From NCBI GenBank assembly GCA_947172415.1, contig OX359196.1, positions 6,511,901-6,575,900 on the forward strand: a stretch of DNA of 64,000 nucleotides. Reading direction: 5' to 3'. The stretch comes from Chondrosia reniformis (lineage: Eukaryota; Porifera; Demospongiae; Chondrillida; Chondrillidae). This document shows, one piece after another, positions 21,075 through 37,100 of the stretch. Made by a program: the position numbers and the translations under genes. Position 1 is the first letter of the stretch. The number at the start of each line of letters is the position of its first letter. The notes below the pieces were generated by a model. It was not told the DNA's origin. It saw only the letters and a program-made list of their open reading frames with translations, and did not search any database.

Positions 21075-24000
21075 ATGGCCGACAATAGACGACTAGTCGG
21101 ATCACCAGAATTCGTCTCGTTTTGTGAAAAGGTAGTGTTTAATACCAAAGCTAATACGGTGTCTGTTACGTTGTTGCTATTTTACTTAAGATTGGCGACG
21201 CTAGCGAAGGCGGTGTTTTAGCAGGGATTGTTTATCAGTGCACATACTATGTGTTGGGACAGTACTGTTCAGCACTGAACTGGAACTCCATCAACTCAGT
21301 CCTCTTGTCTCGCTACCCGGCAGGTAATGTTCATAGGTGTACCAATGCACAAAAGTTTATACGTAGTATTACTATTATTACTATTTTTATTACTATATAG
21401 CTTGAGATAATTAATACTTTAAATACGTAAAATTGAATATTCGTTTCCACAGGTGTGTCTGTGATAGGGTTAGTGCTGCCTGGGGAAGGTGGTCATGTAG
21501 CCATACAGAGGGATTGTCGGAGGGTGGTAGGTGGTACATGCAATGAGGAGGTAGTAGACAGACTTGCTGTGGTATTGTCCTCTGGTTCTGGTCAAGAGAT
21601 TGCAGCATATTCTGTGGACACAGACTCATTTCAAATTGAGCCAATGGAAATGAAAATTGATTCACCACAGGAATGGATGACTAAGGAAGTGGTAGCAGTT
21701 TCTCTGAAGACAACATTCCGTAGAGTAATACCCTCCAGTGCTATCCATGGTGAATCTAAAATTCCATCTTCCTATAGATATGGTTAACCTACACATGAAG
21801 CTAAGGAAGTATATGAATAGAATATAACAAAACACTATTTTCTTAGACTAATGGCTTAGGGAGTTGGCAGACATATACTAATTTGGAAGAGGTAACATTG
21901 ACTTTTCTTATTTTCCACTGGACCAGACAATTGACACTCTGTTATTATTGCCAAAGGGTGTTCCTCTTAACTGACAGTCCTTCACTGTGGTTCCTGTGTC
22001 TCTTTACAGATGCAGTTGGTAGAGAGACATATACAGAAGAGCTCCTTAAACGAGCACACCTTCTTGTTGAAGTCAATAAAAAGATGATTATCAGTAGAGC
22101 TGTAGAACATCAGGAAGTGAGTGTTCTTATGACCCAAGAACAAAATGGCAGCAGACCTTCCTCAGTTGTGTCTATTCCATCCATCAATGAACTGCCTATG
22201 GCTCTGGTTTCGAGTACTGGTATCCATGGCAACACCACTCCCATCAGTCCACTCCTAGAGTACTCTTCTGATGCCGTAGAGTGGTTGACTGTTTCCCTGC
22301 CCATCTCAGTTAAGGGAGTCTTCTTGAGATCTGACAAGCTTGGACACATCAGAGATCAGCTTCTGAAAAGTTGTCACATTCAAATGAAAATGGTTTTGGA
22401 GACGCTATACAGCAGAAGTGGTTCCATTGAGCAAGTGAGTGAGGTGCTAGATTGTACAGTCAATTTGGCTGAGGTCTCTCATAGTTGTCCTTTGTGCTCA
22501 CAGCCAGTGTACTGCAGTGCCAGAGTGTACCACTTCCCAGCTCCCTTTCAAGCTGTTCCTATTACAGTGGTCTACCCGCACCTGACCAGTGCTGGTGAAC
22601 CTGTTACTTTTGAGCAAACAGGTAAGAGAAGTGACATGATCACACTAAATGACTTAACTCTCATACTTCTCCCTGTTTGTGTAATAGAGGAGCACATTTT
22701 GTTGGACCATCTCTATCATTAAATACTGGTTTTTGTATTTCTTTGTAGAATCACTTAGAAAAGAACTACATGAGTTATTTGTGTTGTCAGATGGGCGACC
22801 ATATTTCAGACCAGCCAATCTTCACCTTACCACTCCTCCAAGTGAGGAGATTAGCATGACATATGTTATCACACTTCTACAATCATACATATAACAATCT
22901 TTGAATTTACTCTATTATAATTATGCTATTGGGAAATATCTAAATTGGCATTTACCTTTGTGTGACCTTATCCTATTTGGATATATTTCACACAAACTAC
23001 AGTTCCTATATGCAGTGGATATACATTGTATGTGCTTGTATGTGTGTATGTAGGCCCATACCTTCTGAACCCCCACAAGGGAGCCACAGCCCCCAGTGGT
23101 CCTGGCAGAGTGGCTGTGGTGGATGGTTGGTATGACTACCATCACTATATGCAAGATAGGTTTGATGACAATGTGAGTTGAACCAAGCCATATCACACTT
23201 ATGGAGGTAACGGAGCCTTCCCCACTCCCTTAGGGTTGGGGATGTGCTTATCGTTCACTCCAGACACTCTGGTCCTGGTTCAGATATCAGGGCTATACTG
23301 AGGACCCCGTGCCCTCTCACAGAGACATTCAACAGGTACAGTGAGATTGTGTTTGAAGACAGAAAGTGGAAATGTTATAAAGTTGCTATCATTTGGTCAC
23401 TGTAGGCTCTTATTGGTAGCCTATAGTGGTTTAAGTAAGCCCCAGGGCTTTTAAATTACTATATAGACTTCTTATTTGTACCATAGATGCTAATAACATA
23501 TACACTCACAGTCTCCCTCATTCTGCCCAGACAATCTGTACCATGCAAAAGAAAGAGCAATCATTTGTAGGCTCAAAAGAATGGATTGGGTCAATTGAAA
23601 TCAGCGACTACTTGAATGAGTCACTAGGCGTTACTTGTTACATTATGCATTCAATCAGAGGTGCAGAAATAGCCAGCAGAAGCAGAGAGCTAATGGAGCA
23701 CTTTGACAAGCAGGGCACACCTGTAATGATAGGTAAGCAGAATACAGGGTGCAGTCTACCAGCTGTTAATATACCCTACTGGACACCTCAGGTGGTAACG
23801 CCTTGGCGCACACTATATTGGGAGTGTATTTCTCAGAGGAAACTGGTGATGTTCGGTTCCTAGTCCTGGACCCCCACTACACAGGTGGGGAGGATTTGAA
23901 AGTGATACTCAACAAGGGATGGTGTGGATGGAAGGGAGTTGAGTTTTGGAACCCACAGGTGAGTCAGCCATGGAGTAGTTATAAAAAATATACATATAAA

Positions 24001-24177
24001 TTACCATATCTTTCTGCATATTCACATTATGTACGCATGTAGTTTACATTCCAGTAGCCAGAATGTATGAACATACTATAGCCTAACAAAGCAAAGTAAA
24101 CTGCACATTTAGAGTTATTTTCCATTTAGGTTAACTACAATCTCTGTTTGCCGAGGAGACCAGAAGTACGGTACTGA
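21075..24177 (+). CDS. UFSP2: UFSP2, UFM1-specific cysteine protease
   Basis: Ten exons: 21075-21131, 21191-21323, 21453-21782, 22010-22621, 22749-22841, 23054-23172, 23234-23335, 23531-23732, 23792-23958, 24130-24177; 1863 nt, 620 residues. The C-terminal peptidase C78 domain is complete: [12 protein letters not shown], then [15 protein letters not shown] with catalytic Cys452, [13 protein letters not shown], and [11 protein letters not shown] with Asp576 and His578, ending [15 protein letters not shown]2 matures UFM1 and removes it from ER and ribosomal targets. The N-terminal part (1-420) is longer than in human UFSP2 (469 residues in total) and includes the family's MPN-like region. The small exon 1 (19 codons) puts its ATG 18 bp from the HhH-TIR start. 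Confidence 0.95.
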
Positions 24178-24459
24178 GGGCTATGTATGGAAGGAACTGA
24201 AAATGCATGATACTATCAACAATTGAACAATAGTATTTACAAATTTACCTTACTCTCTAAGTAACAAAATATATTGTCTATTTTACACCAAAGGAAGAAA
24301 CAGAATTATGTATATTGCAATTATGTGCATCCAGAGATGAAAAATATAAATAATTACAGAAGTGTGATTGCTAGTGATTTAAGCGCATACAAGTAACATA
24401 CAACCTGGCTTAATTTATTTAATTGCCAGCAAATGAAAAACAAATGTACTAGCTGTTTG

Positions 24460-26401
24460 CTAACTGTGGTCTTCATGAATCCAACTTTGTTCGACAATTG
24501 TGTGAACTTTCTTCTCATATTCTCTTCTGTTCTCTTGATACAGTTGAGCAGCTTGGCTGTTAGCAGGACTGTTCGGGTTTGGCTCATCTAATAGGGACTA
24601 CAGTACACAAGTGGAGACGGGCTCATCTAATAGGGACTACAGTACACAAGTGGAGACGGGCTCATCTAATAGGGACTACAGTACACAAGTGGAGACGGGC
24701 TCATCTAATAGGGACTACAGTACACAAGTGGAGACGGGCTCATCTAATAGGGACTACAGTACACAAGTGGAGATGGGCTCATCTAATAGAGACTACAGTA
24801 CACAAGTGGAGACAGGCTCAAGATTAAAATGTTTTTTTTTTATAAACAAGAAGCTATATATTCTGTTCCTTCACACAGTCACTTCCTGTTAGGAGAGGAT
24901 GCAAAGGAAGTATAGCTAGAGGATACCTTATTTCCTGTCTTCAAGATGCGAGGGGAAATACCCTTGGGAACTGATACAGTTTTAGGTAGGAATGAAAACA
25001 AGCATTCCAAATTGACATTTCAGTGAAAATGGTGTGCTTACCAGGAAGCCTAGAGGTCACTTATTGATACTTGTAGCTTAATTATACATTTGTGTGTTCA
25101 CAAAGGCCAAGAAACTAAAATTATAAACAATTAAAAGGTTGTACTGTCAAATGCTCTGTATGCATAACTGCACTCACCTGAATTGATGTTAAAATGGCCG
25201 ACACATCATACGTTGGACTCCATCTGTTCTGTAATATATCCAAACATATACTTCCATCTGCATAGACTACAGAATGAGAATGGCATATACCACAACCTCT
25301 AATACATTGGTAGACCCTTGTATAGCATTATTCGAACCACATTCCACACTTTATTGTAACAAATCAATGAAACCTAATTATTGGATACTGTCAACACATG
25401 CTAGTTTAGCTTTACAGATGAAGTTGTACAATGAACGAATATTACAGTGACCAAATGTAGGTATACAGCCAAATCCATTAGAGGCTGCCTGTGGAGAGGC
25501 ACTAGATCAGTAACATTTTACCAAAAGTGTACAGATCACTAAGTGAGATACATAACATGCATACTTAGAGTCAGTCTAGGCTTCCACTAAATACTACATA
25601 CTGTACTTGAAGCATGTACAATTCAATACATGGTTACCTTGACTTACCATTGGGGTGAAACATTTTTGATATAAATTTGACTGAGGGTGCCTTATTTGGG
25701 TACTCTTCAGAAAATTCCATTTTTAACCGAAAGGTACCTATGCAAAATGGAGTCCGATATCTACATACTTTACATTTTTATTAATGTACTCTCAAATTTT
25801 ATTCTTTGATAGAATTACTCATTAAAGCACTACTCTTCCCAGTCATGTGAAACATGTCCATACTGCCTTACAGCAAATGACTGGTATCACAATTTGACAT
25901 AATCAATGAGATAGTGGGTATTAAGATGCACACATTGTCAAGCTGGCTCACCATCCTCAAAGGGCGTGTCTTTGGGTCTAGGGGGAGGGAAAAAGTTGTC
26001 AATTGAACCCAATCATGTGATCTCTGGGTCATAGTGCCTATCAAACTAGCCAGATAAACGACCTACTTATGGAAGTACCTACCTTAGTTTAATAGGATAA
26101 TAAACACATTGACTTTGTTAAGTGGTAAGTGGTATAGACTGATAACGCGAACAGGTTAACTACACTAAGTCAGGCCACGAATTTACAAGATTTCTTCGTT
26201 CCTGGGTCACTTACCCGAATATAACGGCGTTCCATATCATAATATTATTATCCGAAGGGGCTCCACTAAATCCCGGCGGTGGGTCTTCTTGTAACCTAAA
26301 CAAAGCGACATCACGGATAAATGAAACACTTCGTTAATAACACTCACACATACTTACCTTTTAAAGTCTCTCATAAGCCTACGACGAGCCGGCGTTGTCA
26401 T
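24460..26401 (-). CDS. UBE2B: RAD6-type ubiquitin-conjugating enzyme UBE2A/B
   Basis: Six exons: 26358-26401, 26215-26295, 25952-25977, 25648-25737, 25178-25266, 24460-24597; 468 nt, 155 residues. [20 protein letters not shown] is the RAD6 N-terminus. [22 protein letters not shown] holds the catalytic Cys88 and [20 protein letters not shown] the conserved C-terminal half; the end is [10 protein letters not shown]. With RAD18-type E3s it mono-ubiquitinates PCNA, and with BRE1-type E3s histone H2B. Exon 3 is 26 nt. The last exon's acceptor lies in a 39-bp tandem repeat (24583-24820). Whether to call it UBE2A or UBE2B is arbitrary, since the vertebrate pair split later. Confidence 0.97.
24583..24820. 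repeat. 39-bp minisatellite carrying the UBE2A/B last-exon acceptor
   Basis: Six copies of a 39-bp unit. On the minus strand each reads CACTTGTGTACTGTAG then TCCCTATTAGATGAGCC, which is the 3' splice acceptor plus the first codons (S-L-L-D-E-P) of the last exon. Only the copy nearest the exon continues into NPNSPANS. Using any farther acceptor runs after 12 codons into TAG, the acceptor's own stop. Confidence 0.93.
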
Positions 26402-26585
26402 TCTATCCCTTTTATATTCTTATAAGTATTTGGTTGACTTTCTGACGCTGTAACAGGTAACCAGGTCGCTAGGAACTCGACGGGACTAATAATTGCACCC
26501 AAATACCGTTATCGAGCAAATACCGTAAATAGTAACACGTGATAACATTACCTTACGTCATCACCTAAGGCAACCGTTCACCAAA
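26402..26585. promoter_or_regulatory. Bidirectional promoter region UBE2A/B-JPT1
   Basis: 184 bp separate the facing ATGs. The segment contains an ACACGTGAT E-box-like site near 26536 but no assigned core element. Confidence 0.5.
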
Positions 26586-26885
26586 ATGTCTGACGTTCAA
26601 ACATTCACTGGCCTACCGTCCAGCAAAAAGAACTCTTCGAGGTAACCTATGATAATTAATGCTGCAGTAGCTGAATTTTTATTTCATTTCTTTAGAGTTC
26701 TCAAGCCTCCTGGTGGCGGGTCCTCCTTCAGCATTGGCGGAGCGCAAGAGGACCCCAATCCTAAGACTACAGCAAAGGAACAAGAAGCGCCAAAGCAACC
26801 AACTCCAGTCGTCGACGTAAATGCAACAAATTCGTCTAGAGTCACTGCCCCTCCTGGTGGACGGAGCCAAATAACATTTGGTTAA
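26586..26885 (+). CDS. JPT1: JPT1/HN1-like (Jupiter microtubule-associated homologue)
   Basis: Two exons, 26586-26641 and 26696-26885 (54-bp intron); 246 nt, 81 residues. It has the two family hallmarks: NSSRVLKPPGGGSSFSIGG near the N-terminus and the repeat-like NSSRVTAPPGGRSQITFG at the C-terminus. The protein is low-complexity and probably disordered. Family members associate with microtubules and have been linked to cell-cycle and GSK3 signalling; the biochemical role is unclear. Shorter than the vertebrate protein (about 150 residues) because the middle is reduced. Confidence 0.85.
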
Positions 26886-27049
26886 CTCGGAAACTCTGAA
26901 ATTCGGGAAATTATTGAAATAAATTGGCTCTATTCGTACAATCTAATAGAACTCTCTCTTATTTATTATTTAATTGTAAATAATGAATATATAAATGTGT
27001 AAATAATGAAGTTGCATATGCTAGCAATAAAATATAACAGTTAAAACAA

Positions 27050-27494
27050 TTATGCACAAACTAAAACAGACTTTCCAGAAGGTAGGCTTGGAGGCTTTAA
27101 GTCGTCCTAAAGGGTTGAAAAGTCGTTAAATAGTAAATGTAACACAAATTTAGAGACATATAATAAGAACATATCACGTAAATGAGCACCTAATCTGTGT
27201 GCCAGGTGTTGAGAGTTGTACTTTACATATATGACTACGACTTACTGGTTCATAAATGACTCGTATAATCAGAGAGCAGCTAGGACAACGTGCGATATCT
27301 TCGCCATCCATTAGCTCATCCTATAAAACAGTAAAACGATCCACTTGGTACTTAGTTAGGTAAACAAGTAAATAACGTATAGAACTTACAATTGTTATCT
27401 GAAACTGATCGCCACAGGGACATGGATAAACGTATGTCTCTGTTTCGCTGTCAAACTCAAAATCTTCAATTTCCACTTCATCATAAAAGGACAT
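27050..27494 (-). CDS. DPH3: DPH3, diphthamide biosynthesis CSL zinc-finger protein
   Basis: Three exons: 27390-27494, 27246-27320, 27050-27106; 237 nt, 78 residues. [20 protein letters not shown] leads to the CSL zinc finger with [11 protein letters not shown] and [15 protein letters not shown]3 donates electrons for the first step of diphthamide formation on eEF2 (with DPH1/DPH2), and the family also acts with Elongator in tRNA modification. The last exon ([18 protein letters not shown]) is variable in the family. Start-to-start distance to RECQL5 is 115 bp. Confidence 0.95.
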
Positions 27495-27609
27495 CTTAGC
27501 TCTTTAAGCCTGAGTCTAGACAAGTTCCTCTCTCTCCCCGGCTATCTTTCTCAGCGTGATGCAATTTCGTAATCACGTGATTCATCGCTGTTTAGCGGCG
27601 TCTTTGAAA
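27495..27609. promoter_or_regulatory. Bidirectional promoter region DPH3/RECQL5
   Basis: 115 bp between the facing start codons (27494 and 27610). An in-frame ATG at 27556 could extend RECQL5 by 18 residues. Confidence 0.55.
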
Positions 27610-32880
<5,271 letters not shown>

Positions 32881-33125
32881 ATCCCTCTCTTATACCATAA
32901 AGCGACAATATATGTGTATTTGTTGAGCTGTCTTTCAAAGGTATATGTATCAAGTTTTTAAAGGCATCAATAACTTGAAGTTTAATTTCCTATGATTTAT
33001 ATGATTTCTCATCATTATTTAAAAACACATTTTTATTCCTTTAAATCACAGTTTATGTACATGAAGAGTTACGTATATATAATAACAAAGAATGGTAATG
33101 CAATATACATGTACTACAATACATA

Positions 33126-34054
33126 TTAGGAGATTGTCTGTAAGATGGTTGATATTTCAGTTAGAGCATTATAAAGGTCCATCTCTTTGATGACCTGCAA
33201 TTTGAAAGATGATATCTGTAAATTTTAAAGAATGAATGAATGAATTTTTTAATAGGTCATCGGTATCTGGCCATGCACATGCAATTGTTTGATCTGACAT
33301 TTTCCTATGATTACGTATACATAAAAAAATTAAATCTCTTAGATGGTTCATCCTTCGACTTTTTGAGTATCTAGAGACGCAGTTTTATTGTTAAACTTTA
33401 GTCAGGTGTTTTGACCCTGGGGGTCTTCTCCAATGACTGATTTTATCATCGAATTAATTAAAGTTACAAAAAAGAAAATAATTGTTGCGGATTGAAAAAA
33501 GTTACTTTGAACATATAGGGATGCACTCTCTTGTAGTACTTACTGCTGCACAAAACTTTTGCATATCTGGATCACACGTCAGCATTTCATGGAAGAGTTC
33601 AGTGGAAAGGTGAGGATTCATCAGTAGGGTCTTGTGGGGGATAACATGATGAGTGTAATTGGAACCAACTGATGCACACTACACTACATGATATAAGCAC
33701 ACATGCACCTACTTTTTCCAAAAAGCTTCTGCTTTGAGCGAGAAATTGACAATCAACAGTCACTCCAAGATTAATCTTGTGATTCTGCACTATCTGTAAG
33801 AGCTCGTTATTAAATCTAGCTAGATGCTTCTTATTAGACCCCAATTGCTGCCAAACCTGCAAAACGGAATAAGAGAACTAGTTGCATGGTAGTTTTAAAG
33901 AGAGAAGCAGGGATTAAGTACCAACTTTATCGAAGAAAGTTGACCATTTCTGAGCATTTTTCAAATCTTCAATTTTCCACTCCTTTATTTGAGTTGTGGA
34001 TGCTTTGGATAAAACCCTGAGATAAGCTAACGAATTTAGTAGAAGGCCCTCCAT
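33126..34054 (-). CDS. Possible short FANCF-like protein
   Basis: Four exons, all phase 0: 33926-34054, 33713-33856, 33544-33630, 33126-33194; 429 nt, 142 residues, start MEGLLLNSLAYLRVLSKAST. The N-terminus recalls FANCF of the Fanconi core complex: M-E-x-L-L, then S-T-T, then W, then A-x-x-W at matching spacings, followed by a helical repeat region (VDCQFLAQSRSFLEK; LLMNPHLSTELFHEML). FANCF is normally around 370 residues, so this is at best an N-terminal or reduced form. Exons between 33195 and 33543 may be missing from my model. It is head-to-head with ATRX and tail-to-tail with RECQL5. The gene structure is fairly sure; the FANCF assignment is weak and rests on recognition only. Confidence 0.5.
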
Positions 34055-34182
34055 CGTTTAACAACAGCATTGGGCGACTATATTGAAGCTTCTTGTAAAA
34101 GCAGTGGCCTCATGTGGCGGTTAGGCTCTAAAATGCGCGGTAACTACGTAGGCCTAAAATTCGGTAAAATGTGGAGAAATCG
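34055..34182. promoter_or_regulatory. Bidirectional promoter region FANCF-like/ATRX
   Basis: 128 bp between the facing start codons at 34054 and 34183. Confidence 0.5.
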
Positions 34183-37100
34183 ATGATGGAAGGGTACGTT
34201 TTCATTGTTTATCCATTTGGAGGCACCTATTAACTGTAAATCTTTGTTCGACTGTACATGTAGATGTTTTGATTCACAAGTGCGACTTCTTCAAGTAAAA
34301 GGCGAACAAGAATTACAACGATATCGAGTATGTTAATGTATCCGTAAATTATTAGTCATTAATCGTGCTAGAGGGCTTTGCAGTTACGGTGATGACGCTT
34401 ATGTTAAATACGTTTGCAACTGAGTTAGTTGTGTTTTATTTATCCTTTAATTAATAGTAAGTAATTACCGAGAAAGTAATTTGAAAAGTGGATATATTTA
34501 GGTCTGTAGAACAGTTTATACTGTGCAATTAGCATTAAAGTTCTATAGGTACATTCACTGAGATATGTAAGCTACCTCAGGATCTTATTTTAGAATGAGG
34601 ATACTATCAATTTACAAAGCAGTGGTACAGTGGCTTTTGGAAATTTAACTAATATACATTTCTAACATTTCTAGTCAATTCATTATGAACACAACAAGTA
34701 CCCCTTATTACTTCAATATTGTGCATATACATGTATATTAAAATGTGTCCCCAATCTCTGTTCATGATACTCCATCCGATGAAATGAGTGTTAGGAACCT
34801 GATTGTACTCTATCATGTAGTGACAGTGCTGTCTAGCTCTGTATAATAGCTGTTGTGTAAATGGTTGGACTTCCCATAAACCTCATATACGTAGTGCTGC
34901 CAAACTGCCAAACCATCTGATATGCCAAGTGCACACTTTGCAGCGTCACATCACTCCCAAACATACTTCTCTCTTTCACTCATGTCAGTTTTTTGAACTT
35001 CGAAATGTTCTGCAATCCTAGTTGTACATTCCAAACCATGTGTGACTGTTTGTGTTTTACATAGTAAATGTGTATGGTGTCATAAATGACCACACGTTAC
35101 CTGTCAGGATTATGACACAAGGTATTCCGAAAGAGGGAGGTAATTAATGTGCTATCTATGATACAAGGTATTCCGAAAGAGGGAGGTGATTAATGTGCTA
35201 TCTATGATACAAGGTATTCCGAAAGAGGGAGGTGATTAATGTGCTATCTATGATACAAGGTATTCCGAAAGAGGGAGGTGATTAATGTGCTATCTATGAT
35301 ACAAGGTATTCCGAAAGAGGGAGGTGATTAATGTGCTATCTATGATACAAGGTATTCCGAAAGAGGGAGGTGATTAATGTGCTATCTATGACACAAGGTA
35401 TTCCGAAAGAGGGAGGTGATTAATGTGCTATCTATGACACAAGGTATTCCGAAAGAGGGAGGTGATTAATGTGCTATCTATGATACAAGGTATTCCGAAA
35501 GAGGGAGGTGATTAATGTGCTATCTATGATACAAGGTATTCCGAAAGAGGGAGGTGATTAATGTGCTATCTATGATACAAGGTATTCCGAAAGAGGGAGG
35601 TGATTAATGTGCTATCTATGATACAAGGTATTCCGAAAGAGGGAGGTGATTAATGTGCTATCTATGATACAAGGTATTCCGAAAGAGGGAGGTGATTAAT
35701 GTGCTATCTATGACACAAGGTATTCCGAAAGAGGGAGGTGATTAATGTGCTATCTATGACACAAGGTATTCCGAAAGAGGGAGGTGATTAATGTGCTATC
35801 TATGATACAAGGTATTCCGAAAGAGGGAGGTGATTAATGTGCTATCTATGATACAAGGTGTTCCGAAAGAGGGAGGTGATTAATGTGCTATCTATGATAC
35901 AAGGTATTCCGAAAGAGGGAGGTGATTAATGTGCTATCTATGATACAAGGTGTTCTGAGAGAGGGAGGTGATTAATGTGCTATCTATGATACAAGGTATT
36001 CCGAAAGAGGGAGGTGATTAATGTGCTATCTATGATACAAGGTATTCCGAAAGAGGGAGGTGATTAATGTGCTATCTATGATACAAGGTGTTCTGAGAGA
36101 GGTGGTTTGTAAATGTCAATTTGAATTATGTACCACAGACTACTGTGATATCTAGCAACAACACTCTTGGACAAGTGAATAAGTCGGAAATTCATTGTCC
36201 ACCACTTCCTGTCTGCTTTCTTACTTGAGTAATGCCATTAAAGCTCATACTGTGAAGTAGGATCAGTTGTGGTTTAGTGTACCTTTTAACTTGTCCTAAC
36301 CAGTTTGAACTGGTTTATTGAATAGTACAGTAGTAGTGTAATTTGACCTAGACAGTACACCTGTTTGTAACTGGTTAGAACCAGTTTATGTTGTAGAAAC
36401 CAGTTGTAACTGGTTTAGGCATGTTATGCAAACTTGTGTGGCTTCAGTTTCCTTATATGGAAATGTTATGAAAAACCCGTTTAATTGAAATGGTGTGATT
36501 TATAGTGGCCCCAGGCCCCACTAAGAGCCTGTGCTATAAATAATAGCCCATGAGTTTTATTTAAGAGCCCGTTCCACAATTAAGAGCCCAATTTTAAAGC
36601 CTTGTACCTTTATTGTGAGGCCATGATTTTAATAAGAGCATTCTGCTTTTATTAGGTGTCCATTTTATAGTAAGAGCCCATGGAATGATTGAAAACCTGT
36701 AACAAATATATACCTTAATTTGGGAAATTTTTGTGTTAAGAAGTTATGGTTGGCTCAAACCAGGAATATTTCCTGCTTCAATAAAAAACAACAATAGCAT
36801 AAGGTGCTATATAACTCAAACAACTGCGTGTGTATAACGTTTATATATGGTTGGCCTAGGCCACAAAATTGTCTGTCTCTGCCTTTTATTTGGGGCCTTG
36901 TGTCTTTAATGTCCTTGTTGTCTACCTATGTGCTAGGATCAACATGGAAGTGATGACAGCTATGCAGAACAAAAGGCACATTTACAGAGAATTGTTGGAA
37001 ATCTCTTGGATTGGCAAAACAGTTTTCCAGCAACATGCACCATTCCTGCAGAAAGACCTCGCATTGCGGACAGGAAAATGATAGTTCGCCAGATGCAGTC

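Noticed and set aside
24579-24892. Repeat-encoded plus-strand frames
   Set aside because: Artefacts of the 39-bp array, whose unit is 13 codons.
35108-36102. CRISPR-like regular array
   Set aside because: Units are contiguous with no unique spacers, and the context is an animal intron; it is a minisatellite.
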